Below, in pieces: positions 9,392-17,744 of a stretch of 64,000 nucleotides of DNA (position 1 is the stretch's first letter; the number at the start of each line of letters is the position of its first letter). The DNA is from Chloracidobacterium sp. N (GTDB lineage Bacteria > Acidobacteriota > Blastocatellia > Chloracidobacteriales > Chloracidobacteriaceae). The stretch spans positions 293,501-357,500 of the forward strand of contig NZ_CP072642.1 of the NCBI RefSeq assembly GCF_018304765.1, given 5' to 3'. The notes beneath the pieces were generated by a model. It was not told the DNA's origin and ran no database searches. It saw only the letters and a list, made by a program, of their open reading frames with translations. Made by a program: the position numbers and the translations under genes.

Positions 9392-9411
9392 ACCTTAGAA
9401 AGTGCACTGCC

Positions 9412-11385
9412 ATGAGTGAAACGATTGCCATGATACCCCCGTCGCCGCCGGCTGGCGATCCGTTGATTGGACGAACGATTGCCGGACGCTTCCGGGTCAT
9501 CAGCAAGCTGGGCGAAGGGGGGATGGGGGCGGTGTACAAGGCGGAGCAGCTCAAGGTCAATCGCCTGTGCGCCATCAAAATTCTCAGTGCTTCCTTTGCC
9601 TCCGACCCGGATGCCCTGGCCCGTTTCAACCGTGAGGCGCAGATGTCGAGCGCCTTCAGTCATCCCCACGCGGTGACGATTTACGACTTCGGGGATGACA
9701 ACGGGTTGCACTACCTCGCCATGGAATTCGTCGAAGGGGAAACACTGTCGTCGGTGTTGCGCCGGGAGGGACCCTTGCCATTGGCGCGAACCCTGGCGAT
9801 TGCCCGGCAGGCCTGTGCCGCTCTTGATGCCGCCCACCGCATGAACATCGTGCACCGCGACCTCAAGCCGGACAACATCATGCTGTCCCGCCGCGACGAT
9901 GGCGATTGGGTGAAAATACTCGACTTTGGGATTGCCAAAATGGCCGGCGACGCCCCGCAGCGCGGGCAGGATTTGACTCAGGCCGGATTTGTGGTAGGGA
10001 CGCCACTCTACATGTCGCCGGAGCAGTTGGCCGGCGAGCGGCTCGATCCCCGGTCAGACATCTACAGCCTGGCCATCATCATTTACCAGATGTTGACGGG
10101 GCAGTTGCCCTTTGCCGGCGACAACATGCAGTCCGTCATGGTCAAGCGGCTGACGGAAGACCCGCTGCCGGTGTGGAAGGTCAACCCCCGAGTGGCGATT
10201 CCTCCCGGTGTCGAGGCGGCCCTGATGCGCGCCCTGCAGCGCCACCGTGACCGCCGGACACCCACCGTGCGGGATTTCATCGGCGAGCTGGAAGCCGGAT
10301 GTGCTGCGCCCGGTGTGGCTGCCCCCGGAGCAACACAGGCGCAGCCGGCCGCCGGGAGTACGTCGCCTTTCGCACCGGGCACCTCCCCCTTTCCAGGCGA
10401 GGAAGCCTACCAGACGACGCCGGGTGCCACGCCGATGGCTTCCACGCCACCTCCCAGTCCGGTTGCCACGGGAGGCGCGTCCCCGCTGCCAACGGTGGCG
10501 GCCAGCCCGCCGCCGGTTGGAGGAACGGTCATGCAACCGGGTGCTGCCCCCGGGCAGGCGCTCCCGCCGCCGTATCCGGCTGCGCCTTATGCACCTCCTC
10601 CGCCGGGGTATCCGCCGGCCCAGACCGGTTTTCCTCCCGCGCCGTCGGTGGCTCCGGCCGCCAGGTCGGGCGGTGGGGTCGGCATGATTTTGGCGGTGGT
10701 GGCCTTTGTCGGGGTGCTCGTTCTGGGGGGCGGGGCGCTGGGTGCCTATTTCTTTCTGTGGCCGCGGGATAGCGGGCGACAGACGCGGGACGACACGCCA
10801 CCCCGACGGAATGGGTCAGCCCAGGAGCCGCCCAAGCCGTCTCCTGTTGAGGCGTCTGGTAGTGGTGCGCCGTCCAATGCAGCCAAGGAAGCCTTCGCCA
10901 GCGGCGTTCAGGCGCTTGCCCAAAAAAGCTACGCCACGGCGGAACGCCATTTCCGTGCGGCACTCGATGCCTCTCCCGGATTCGGGAAGGCGCATCTCAA
11001 CCTTGGCATTGCCCTGTATCACCAGCGGAAGTTCGGCGAGGCGCTCGATCGCTTTGCCCAGGCGGCCCGCCTGTGTGATGACGAAGCCTGCAAGAACTTC
11101 GCCTGGAACTACCGTGGGCGCCTGCACTGGGAGCAACGCGAGTACGCGCTGGCCGAAGAGGATTTCCGGCAGGCTCTGACCCACGATGGCAACGATCTGT
11201 CGTCGCTGGCGTTTCGCGGCTTTATGCTGCGGCTGGACGGGCGGACGGCTGCGGCCAACGAACTGTTCGACCAGGTGCTGGCGCGCAGTCAGGACGAAAA
11301 TCTGAAGTCGGTCGTCCGGCAGTGCAAAGGCGCGGCGCTGCCACCGGCAACCGCTTCTGATGCCGGGATTGGCCCGGGGCAGTAA
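9412..11385 (+). CDS. Transmembrane Ser/Thr protein kinase with TPR domain
   Basis: 657 residues. The PknB-type kinase domain spans about residues 23-285: glycine loop LGEGGMGAVYKA, ATP lysine in CAIKIL, catalytic loop HRDLKPDN, metal-binding DFGIA, and TPLYMSPEQ. A long Pro/Ala/Gly-rich linker (about 300-420) leads to one transmembrane helix (about 423-446) and a C-terminal region of three or four TPR-like repeats (about 485-640), likely outside the membrane if the kinase is cytoplasmic. This kinase-TM-sensor plan is common in Acidobacteriota. Targets are unknown. Follows a small membrane-protein gene by 20 bases. Confidence 0.9.
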   Translation: MSETIAMIPPSPPAGDPLIGRTIAGRFRVISKLGEGGMGAVYKAEQLKVNRLCAIKILSASFASDPDALARFNREAQMSSAFSHPHAVTIYDFGDDNGLHYLAMEFVEGETLSSVLRREGPLPLARTLAIARQACAALDAAHRMNIVHRDLKPDNIMLSRRDDGDWVKILDFGIAKMAGDAPQRGQDLTQAGFVVGTPLYMSPEQLAGERLDPRSDIYSLAIIIYQMLTGQLPFAGDNMQSVMVKRLTEDPLPVWKVNPRVAIPPGVEAALMRALQRHRDRRTPTVRDFIGELEAGCAAPGVAAPGATQAQPAAGSTSPFAPGTSPFPGEEAYQTTPGATPMASTPPPSPVATGGASPLPTVAASPPPVGGTVMQPGAAPGQALPPPYPAAPYAPPPPGYPPAQTGFPPAPSVAPAARSGGGVGMILAVVAFVGVLVLGGGALGAYFFLWPRDSGRQTRDDTPPRRNGSAQEPPKPSPVEASGSGAPSNAAKEAFASGVQALAQKSYATAERHFRAALDASPGFGKAHLNLGIALYHQRKFGEALDRFAQAARLCDDEACKNFAWNYRGRLHWEQREYALAEEDFRQALTHDGNDLSSLAFRGFMLRLDGRTAAANELFDQVLARSQDENLKSVVRQCKGAALPPATASDAGIGPGQ

Positions 11386-11408
11386 CGGTTTCAGCACACC
11401 ACAGTCTT

Positions 11409-11984
11409 ATGACGCCAACCATCATCGTTCTGGATGATGAAAGTTCGGTGGCCTTCACCGTCGCCCACGCCATTGCGGCCCTGGGCTGGCATCCGGTGGT
11501 ATGTCCGCTGGCACTGACGGATGCCACCCGGCTGGATGAGCTGGCGCCGACGCATGTCGTCCTCGTCACCGGCCAGGCCCCGGCGGTATCCCAACCGGTC
11601 ATAGACACGCTCGTGGCCGCGCGGCTGGGGCACACGGCTTTGATTGGGATTGGCCAGGGAGCCCTGTCCTTGGGGGTGGCGCTGGGGCTTTCGGTGCCAC
11701 CGGAGCGCCCGGTGAGTCCGGGACTGGTTGAGGTCTGCCACGATGGTTGCCTGGCGTTTGGCAATCTCAAGTATCGCTTTCGGGCCTGGGCATCCCGTCT
11801 TCCCCGTCTGGGGGCGGAGAATCTGCCAGAGGCGCTGGAGATGACGGCCACGACGCCTGCCGGACTGCTGCTTGGCTTCCGTCACCGAACGCACCCATGT
11901 GAAGGGGTGCTGTTTCAGCCTGAATCAAGCGGTACGCCGGACGGACTCCAGTGGTTTGCCAATGTATTTGGCGTCCGCTCGTGA
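11409..11984 (+). CDS. Class-I glutamine amidotransferase pseudoenzyme (TrpG/PabA-like)
   Basis: 191 residues that follow the TrpG/PabA layout. It opens with IIVLDDESSV (family: ILLIDNYDSF). The nucleophile elbow reads IGIGQGAL instead of GICLGHQ, so the catalytic Cys is Gly (residue 82). LLLGFRHRTHPCEGVLFQPESSGTPDG matches the family's MGxRH...GVQFHPES block, but His is Gln (residue 170) while Glu172 remains. Both key residues are therefore absent and glutamine hydrolysis is not expected. No trpE/pabB partner is adjacent. It lies 23 bases after the Ser/Thr kinase, and its 3' end overlaps convergent ribD by 70 bases. Similarity to the family is by motif reading only. Confidence 0.65.
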   Translation: MTPTIIVLDDESSVAFTVAHAIAALGWHPVVCPLALTDATRLDELAPTHVVLVTGQAPAVSQPVIDTLVAARLGHTALIGIGQGALSLGVALGLSVPPERPVSPGLVEVCHDGCLAFGNLKYRFRAWASRLPRLGAENLPEALEMTATTPAGLLLGFRHRTHPCEGVLFQPESSGTPDGLQWFANVFGVRS

Positions 11985-13135
11985 TGCCGGCCGGCAGCCG
12001 CACGCGCCGCCGCCAGCAGGTGCGCCATCGTCTGGCTGGCGTAGCCGGTGAGGGCAACGTCTGCGCCGACCGGCTCGATGGTGCCATCCGTCAGGTTCAG
12101 GGTTTCTTCGAGCGTGGCCGCACCCTGCCCCCCGATGGCATTCAGTCCACCACCGCCAATGATGCGCGGCGCCAGAAAGCAGGTGATTTTGTCAACCAGA
12201 CGGGCATCCACGAAGGCCCCGGCCAGCGTGCTGCCACCTTCGACGAGCAGGCTGGCGATGCCCTCGGCAAAAAGCTGATTCAGCGCCGCCGGTAGCTGTG
12301 GACGGCCCTGGGCATCGGCTTCCACATAAAAAATACGGACACCGTACTGTTCGAGCCGGGACAGGTCTTCCAGCCGCTGCGGTGAAACAACGGTGACCAG
12401 CCACGTTGGACATACCCGGGCCGTCTGGACGAGGTGTGCCGTCAGGGGAAGGCGCACCCGCGCCGAATCAAACACCACCCGCACGAGCGGGCGGTGGCGG
12501 TACTGCCCGGTGCGGTCCGTGAGCTGCGGGTTGTCGGCCAGAACCGTGCCTGTGCCAACGGCAATCGCATCGTAGCGATGCCGCAACTCCTGTCCGGCCG
12601 CACGGGCGGCGGCACCCGTCACCCACTGGGAAGCGCCGGTGCGGGTGGCGATGCGTCCATCCAGACTCGTGGCCAGCTTGAGGTGAACGAAGGGGCGGCG
12701 TTCAAGCTGATTGATGATAAAGACTTCATTGAGCTGCGTGCCTTCCACGGGAAGCACATCCGTCAGCACTTCGATACCGGCTGCGCGCAACCGGGCAAAG
12801 CCACGTCCGTTGACCTGTGGGTTGGGGTCACGAATGCTGGCCACGACGCGCTGGATGCCGGCGGCAATGATGGCTTCGGTACAGGGTGGGGTGCGTCCGT
12901 AGTGGGAGCAGGGTTCGAGATTGACGTACAGGGTTGCCCCCCGGGCCCGATGGCCGGCTTCGCGCAGCGCCCAGACTTCGGCGTGGGTGGGTTCCGGTTC
13001 GTGATAGAAGCCGCGTCCCACGATGGCCCCGTCGCGGACAACGAGGGAGCCCACCAGCGGGCGGGGGCTGACCCGCCCCCGTCCCTGCCCGGCAAGGCAT
13101 AAGGTTTCACGCATCAGGGCTTCATGCTGTGTCAT
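11915..13135 (-). CDS. ribD: Riboflavin biosynthesis bifunctional deaminase/reductase RibD
   Basis: 406 residues. The N-terminal cytidine-deaminase-like domain has HAEVWAL and PCSHYGRTPPC, the zinc ligands of the pyrimidine deaminase. The C-terminal reductase domain starts near residue 145 (HLKLATSLDGRIATRTGASQW) and includes the NADPH-binding LLVEGGSTLAGAF. The enzyme deaminates and then reduces the 2,5-diamino-6-ribosylamino-pyrimidinone phosphate in riboflavin synthesis. The last roughly 40 residues extend past the usual reductase end and include the 70-base overlap with the convergent pseudo-amidotransferase gene. Start ATG at 13135; an upstream ATG-like frame to 13168 is less likely. Confidence 0.93.
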   Translation of the reverse strand: MTQHEALMRETLCLAGQGRGRVSPRPLVGSLVVRDGAIVGRGFYHEPEPTHAEVWALREAGHRARGATLYVNLEPCSHYGRTPPCTEAIIAAGIQRVVASIRDPNPQVNGRGFARLRAAGIEVLTDVLPVEGTQLNEVFIINQLERRPFVHLKLATSLDGRIATRTGASQWVTGAAARAAGQELRHRYDAIAVGTGTVLADNPQLTDRTGQYRHRPLVRVVFDSARVRLPLTAHLVQTARVCPTWLVTVVSPQRLEDLSRLEQYGVRIFYVEADAQGRPQLPAALNQLFAEGIASLLVEGGSTLAGAFVDARLVDKITCFLAPRIIGGGGLNAIGGQGAATLEETLNLTDGTIEPVGADVALTGYASQTMAHLLAAARAAAGRHHERTPNTLANHWSPSGVPLDSG

Positions 13136-13460
13136 ACGGTTTCTGTCGCGTCCGGCGCTGAGCCTCACCCTGGGCCTTATGGAAGCACAAAGCCGAGCGC
13201 GGATGCACGAACCACAGCCTGTTTTCTGTGTCTTTATGTCTCTGTGCTCTCACGCCCCGCCAGTGGGGCCAGCGCACCGGCAAAAGCTGTGGTATAGTGT
13301 GACCATCGAAACGGCATGGTTCACTGTATAACGACAGGCCCAGCGCCGAATATCCATTCTGAAGCGAGCCGGTCAGCTTGTTTTCCGGTCTCACTTCCGC
13401 CGGGTGGCAGTCCTGCCCCCGATGAAAGGCGCGGTTCTACGGAGAGCACCAAGGATACGT
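13136..13460. other. Intergenic region between ribD and the histidine kinase
   Basis: 325 bases with no credible gene. A weak promoter candidate for the downstream kinase gene has TATAGT at 13293-13298 without a good -35 box. Otherwise nothing recognised. Confidence 0.35.
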
Positions 13461-14549
13461 ATGTCGCAGTCACTGCCACCGGCCGACGAGCATCTGACGG
13501 ACTTGCTGGCGACGCTCTCTCCCTTCAATCTGCTTCAGAGCCTGTCCCACGAGTTGCGCGCCCCGCTGACGGCGATTCTGGGCTGGACGGAGTGGTTTTC
13601 AGAAGGCATTACCGACGCCCGGCAACAGCAGGAAGGCATCCGTCACATCCGGTCGGCTGCGGAAAAGATGCTGCAACTCCTTGACGACTACAGTGATCTG
13701 GCCCGGTTCGGGGAGGCCGAAGGTCTGGCGACGGCGGCCACCGACCTGCTGGTGACGCTGCGCCGCATTGGCCACGGGCTGGAACTGGTGGCCCAGCCGC
13801 GACGGCAATCGCTCCTGATTGCCGTGGAAGAACAGGCGTCATCGGTGACCGTCTCCCCGGTGGTGCGGCAGGCACTGTGGCTCGTCATGCGGCACGCTTT
13901 CCAGATGTTGCCGGAGGGGGCCGTGGTGAAGGTAAGCTTCAATCCGGTTGGCCAGGTGTTGGTGGAGAGCGATGCGGCGCCCCAAGAGAAGGTCAGTGCC
14001 GGGGGACTGAAGCTGGCGCGTTTCCTCATCGCGCGTGAGGGAGGGGCGCTGCTGGTCGAGCCACGTGATACCGGGATGGGCATTGTCATCCAGTTGCCCA
14101 CCCCGGACATGATCACCGTGCCGCCCCCGGCGACGTTGACCGGCCCGGCGGGCAGCGCGGATGACAGTCTGGCGCCGGCCCCCAGGGCCAGGAAAGTCCT
14201 CGTCATTGACGATGATGAAAACCTGCTGAAGCTGCTGGGGGCCGTTGTCAGTGCGGCCGGATATTGCCCCTACCTGGCGACGAGCGGGGTGCGTGGCCTC
14301 GAAACGGCCCGGGCCACGAAGCCGGATGTCGTGCTGCTCGATATTGGCATGCCGGGCATGGATGGCTTTGCCACATTCAACATACTGCGTGCCGAGCCGG
14401 AGTTGGCCAGATCGAAAATCGTGGCGCTGACGGCCTACACGGGCGCGGCCGAACGGGAACGGATTGCGCTCCACGGCTTTGATGGCTTCATTCCCAAGCC
14501 ATTCCGGCGCGAGCAGTTGATTCAGGTGCTTTCAGAACTTTCAGTCTGA
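13461..14549 (+). CDS. Hybrid histidine kinase-like protein with C-terminal receiver domain
   Basis: 362 residues. A HisKA dimerisation segment includes the phospho-acceptor SHELRAPLTAILGW at about residue 32. The ATPase region (about 115-225) is recognisable by its tail (AGGLKLARFLIAREGGALLVEP...TGMGIVIQLP), but the N-box asparagine is replaced (VMRHAF) and the usual G1 DxGxG is absent. A receiver domain occupies about residues 245-362: acidic pocket DDDE, phospho-acceptor Asp in LLDIGMPGMDG, TAYT and the PKPF lysine. There is no sensor or membrane domain. ATG at 13461 is preceded by AAGGA at 13451. Probable role is a cytoplasmic signalling scaffold or phosphorelay node. Confidence 0.8.
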   Translation: MSQSLPPADEHLTDLLATLSPFNLLQSLSHELRAPLTAILGWTEWFSEGITDARQQQEGIRHIRSAAEKMLQLLDDYSDLARFGEAEGLATAATDLLVTLRRIGHGLELVAQPRRQSLLIAVEEQASSVTVSPVVRQALWLVMRHAFQMLPEGAVVKVSFNPVGQVLVESDAAPQEKVSAGGLKLARFLIAREGGALLVEPRDTGMGIVIQLPTPDMITVPPPATLTGPAGSADDSLAPAPRARKVLVIDDDENLLKLLGAVVSAAGYCPYLATSGVRGLETARATKPDVVLLDIGMPGMDGFATFNILRAEPELARSKIVALTAYTGAAERERIALHGFDGFIPKPFRREQLIQVLSELSV

Positions 14550-14565
14550 ACAAGGGTGACAGCGC

Positions 14566-14865
14566 ATGTCCAGGACACGTCCAATGGTGCTTGAAGCCTC
14601 CGAGCTGGAAAAACAACTCGGTGATTTGTCAGCCTGGCAGTGCCAATCCGGTCGTCTGGTGCGGACACTGACCTTTCGCAACTTCGCGGATGCCTTGGAT
14701 TTCGTCAACCGGGTTGGAAAACTGGCCGAAGAAGCCGACCACCACCCGGACATCCTGCTGCACAACTGGAACCAGGTTACGCTGACCCTTTGGACGCATG
14801 ACGTGGGCGGGCTGACCATGCTGGATGTGAACCTGGCCCACAAAATTGATGCCGTTGTCAGCTAG
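14566..14865 (+). CDS. phhB: 4a-hydroxytetrahydrobiopterin dehydratase (pterin-4a-carbinolamine dehydratase)
   Basis: 99 residues, usual length for the family. EEADHHPDILLHNWNQVTLTLWTHD and GGLTMLDVNLAHKID are the family signature: the His-His-Pro block and the THDxGGLT strand form the pterin site. The enzyme dehydrates the 4a-carbinolamine formed by aromatic amino acid hydroxylases; no phenylalanine hydroxylase gene is in the window. It sits 16 bases after the histidine-kinase gene and converges with the FAD oxidoreductase. Confidence 0.92.
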   Translation: MSRTRPMVLEASELEKQLGDLSAWQCQSGRLVRTLTFRNFADALDFVNRVGKLAEEADHHPDILLHNWNQVTLTLWTHDVGGLTMLDVNLAHKIDAVVS

Positions 14866-14914
14866 GGCGCACGAAGCTCCCAAGGCACACAAGCGGTGAT
14901 CGCCGGTGATGTTT

Positions 14915-16015
14915 TCACCCGGGTAAGGGCTGGCGCGCCTTTTGCGCGAGGCGTTCGGCCGCAGCCAGGCCACTGAGAAAAGCCGCCTCGACCCGCCCGC
15001 CAATCAGATAGTCGCCACAGAGGTCGAGATTGAAGTCAGCGCCGGCTGTTGCGGCATCCGGGTTCGGCAGGCCTACCGCCGGGTTGGCATAGCGCCACTG
15101 TTTGATGTTCACCCACCGGAGCGTCGGCAGGTCAATCTGGAAGTGCTCACTCAGTGCGCTTGCCAGAACCTGGATGACCGTTCCTTCCGGCTGGTCAAGC
15201 AGGCTGTGGCTTGCATCCGGGCCAAACTGGGCGATGACAATGCTGTTTCCGTCAGGCACCCGGTACGGTGCCAGCCGGTCGAGCCAGGCCAGCCAGCCAA
15301 TGGGAGCCTCCCTGGATGTGGCCCGCAGCGCGCCTACGCCGGGGTAGGCCGTACTGGGTGGCGCGCCCCAGACCACGGTGATACAGGGGTGATACGTCAC
15401 CCCTTCGAGAGCCGTTTGCAGTGTGGTGAAAGGCGTTGGGAGGGGATGGCTGCGCGCCAGAAGCTGGGCGGCCTGTGGCGCCGGAAGCGCCAGGATGACC
15501 CAGTCGGCCGAGCGGATCCCACCCAGGGTCGTGTTGTCTCCACGGGTGTGAATGCTCCAGCGGCGCAGCGTCGCGTCCCAGGCAATGGCTTCGACAAAGC
15601 ATTCCCGGACGACCCGCGACTCGCCTATCCGCGCCACAATGGCCTTGGCCAGGGTGGTCATCCCGGAACGAAACATATAACGGTGCGGAAAACCGGGAAC
15701 GGCACTGACTTCAGGCTGACTGGCATCTGCCAGAGCCGTGGCCAGGTCGTGAAAGGGATAACTCACGACCGGGGCCGCCAGAGGAGCCAGGGCTTCAGTG
15801 ACGCCGACTTCGTGCAGAAAATCGGCAAAGGCAGTCGTCTTGACCGTGAAGTACTGCGCCCCGTGGTCGAAAGAGGTGTCCTCGTGGCGACGGGTGGCCA
15901 TGCGTCCACCCAGCGCGCGGCTCTTTTCCAGGACTTCACAGTTGAAGCCACGCTGCGTCAGGGTATAAGCCGCCGTCAGTCCGGCCAGGCCCGCGCCGAT
16001 GATGATGACATCCAT
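14915..16015 (-). CDS. NAD(P)/FAD-dependent oxidoreductase (renalase/amine-oxidase-like)
   Basis: 366 residues. The N-terminal dinucleotide-binding motif is IIIGAGLAGLTAAYTL followed by EVLEKSRALGGRMATRR, typical of the FAD-containing amine oxidase/renalase-like group. FDHGAQYFTVK is conserved in that bacterial family. The C-terminal FAD contact is LCGDYLIGGRVEAAFLSGLAAAERL. The substrate is unknown. It is 77 bases downstream of the carotenoid desaturase gene on the same strand, so both flavoproteins may share a transcript. Confidence 0.82.
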   Translation of the reverse strand: MDVIIIGAGLAGLTAAYTLTQRGFNCEVLEKSRALGGRMATRRHEDTSFDHGAQYFTVKTTAFADFLHEVGVTEALAPLAAPVVSYPFHDLATALADASQPEVSAVPGFPHRYMFRSGMTTLAKAIVARIGESRVVRECFVEAIAWDATLRRWSIHTRGDNTTLGGIRSADWVILALPAPQAAQLLARSHPLPTPFTTLQTALEGVTYHPCITVVWGAPPSTAYPGVGALRATSREAPIGWLAWLDRLAPYRVPDGNSIVIAQFGPDASHSLLDQPEGTVIQVLASALSEHFQIDLPTLRWVNIKQWRYANPAVGLPNPDAATAGADFNLDLCGDYLIGGRVEAAFLSGLAAAERLAQKARQPLPG

Positions 16016-16092
16016 GACGGTTCAGAAGGGCGGGAGGCACGGCATCGCGCGTCCCGGTATCTTTCAGGGGAAATAAACCCTTGGCCTGGCAC

Positions 16093-17469
16093 CTAGCTTG
16101 GGGGCGTACCGCCATGCCACTGCAGGTTGCGCCCGTAGGCGTCCAGGATCATCTGCGCGGCACGAAAACCGGACAGCGTGGCCCCTTCCATGCTCGGCGT
16201 GTACCCGTGGTGGGTAAAGTCGCCGCAGAGAAAGAAGTTTTCGATGGGGGTCTTCTGGGTCGGGCGCCGGCTTTCAGCGCCTGGCTCACAACGATACAGG
16301 GCCTGGGGAATCCGCACCACAGTGCTTTTGATGAGGTTCGCCTGGGCCACTTCCGGGAAGAGTTCGGTGAGGTCGTCGAGGCACAGGCGGACGATTTCAC
16401 CATCGTCGAGGTGGAAGATGTCCTTGGCCGGGGCGACGATCATTTCGATGAGACACACATCGTCAGCGTAACCCGGACTCGTGACCGACAGGTTGACGAC
16501 CAGCGACATCACCGTTCCGATGGCAAATACGGCATTGTCGAGGGCAATCACCTTGCGGTCAAAGCGAAGCTGGACGGTGATGACCGGGATTTCTTCAACC
16601 TGCCAGAGGCGTGAAAAGAACGGATAGCTCCAGGCCTGACCCGGCAGGACTTCCCGCAGCGCGTGCAGTTCCATGGCCGAGACATAGACATCAGCGGTAA
16701 GGAATTCACCGTTGGTCAGTTCCAGCCCCAGCGCGCGGGGAGCGTCGTTGGAGAAGTCAATCCGCGCCAGCCGGGCATTGGTACGAATGCGCGCCCCGCG
16801 CTTTTCGAGGTAAGCCTGGATGGGTTGAAAGAGCCGCTGGCAGGGATCGCCGTCGAGAAAGCCGATGCGTGTGGCGTTGAACCCCTGGGCAATCGAGGCC
16901 ATCTGGAAAATGATGACCCGTGCGGAGACTTCGTCGGGGCGCAGGAAACTGACCGTCCGTGACAGTGGATCGAAAAACCGTCCGATGGCTTCCCGGTTGA
17001 CGCCCAGGTTGGCTGCCCAGTCGCTGAAGTTTTTGACATCCTGGTTTTCGATGAAGTTCTTGTCACCGGTAAAGGCCGGCAGCAGACCTGTCAGCAGCTT
17101 GAGTTTGTCGCCGAAGCCGAGCAGGTCACTGCCAATCATCGAGCGCAGGATTTCGACCGGCCCGGCCGAGGGCGAAAAGGAAATGTTGGAGATTTTTCCA
17201 CCCTTGCTGGCATACACCAGTTGCTGCTTTTTCCACTGGATGCGGTCGGCAATGCCCACCCGCTCCATGAGGGCGATGAGGGATTTGTAGCTACCCCGAA
17301 TGACGTGTGGGGCCGTTTCAACCCAGTCGCCGTCTTTGTCCAGCCAGGAGGAGACCCGTCCGCCCAGCACTGGGCGTTTCTCCAGCACTTCCACTTCGTA
17401 GCCGTTGTCGGCCAGTTCGACGGCACAGGCCAGTCCTGCCAGGCCAGCGCCAATGACGATGACTTTCAT
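16093..17469 (-). CDS. Carotenoid desaturase of the phytoene/zeta-carotene type (CrtP/CrtQ-like) or related FAD oxidoreductase
   Basis: 458 residues from the ATG at 17469. Rossmann motif VIVIGAGLAGLACAVEL, then EVLEKRPVLGGRVSSW, and a C-terminal FLCGDFTHHGYTPSMEGATLSG that is the carotenoid-desaturase FAD signature. The layout matches plant/cyanobacterial-type desaturases rather than bacterial CrtI (no CrtI-type C-terminus). This group desaturates phytoene or zeta-carotene toward lycopene at the membrane; related family members of unknown function exist. No phytoene synthase is adjacent. The frame is open upstream to 17661 but without family sequence. Confidence 0.75.
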   Translation of the reverse strand: MKVIVIGAGLAGLACAVELADNGYEVEVLEKRPVLGGRVSSWLDKDGDWVETAPHVIRGSYKSLIALMERVGIADRIQWKKQQLVYASKGGKISNISFSPSAGPVEILRSMIGSDLLGFGDKLKLLTGLLPAFTGDKNFIENQDVKNFSDWAANLGVNREAIGRFFDPLSRTVSFLRPDEVSARVIIFQMASIAQGFNATRIGFLDGDPCQRLFQPIQAYLEKRGARIRTNARLARIDFSNDAPRALGLELTNGEFLTADVYVSAMELHALREVLPGQAWSYPFFSRLWQVEEIPVITVQLRFDRKVIALDNAVFAIGTVMSLVVNLSVTSPGYADDVCLIEMIVAPAKDIFHLDDGEIVRLCLDDLTELFPEVAQANLIKSTVVRIPQALYRCEPGAESRRPTQKTPIENFFLCGDFTHHGYTPSMEGATLSGFRAAQMILDAYGRNLQWHGGTPPS

Positions 17470-17670
17470 AGTGCAAACAATCCAGTGACAGCAGTCCCGT
17501 CTGGCAAGCCACGGGGTATCCTGCTCCGTCCTGCCAGAACGGGAATGAACGATACGCGCAATGCAGCCACCTAAGCTAGTGATTTTCGCTGGCCGCGAAT
17601 GCGAGCTTCTGAACGCTTCGTGTCCCGTCCGTTGACCTGTTGGCGCGGGCAAGGTAAACACATACCCGGT

Positions 17671-17708
17671 GCCAGGATTCCCCGGCCCGACGCCAGGATT
17701 CCCCGGCC
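17671..17708. repeat. Tandem 17-bp repeat with 21-bp period upstream of proS
   Basis: GCCAGGATTCCCCGGCC occurs at 17671-17687 and again at 17692-17708. It lies in the 275-base divergent region between the desaturase and proS, 36 bases before the proS start. Confidence 0.8.
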
Positions 17709-17744
17709 AACAAACTTTGTGTTTCGACGCTCAAACTTTTTTCC

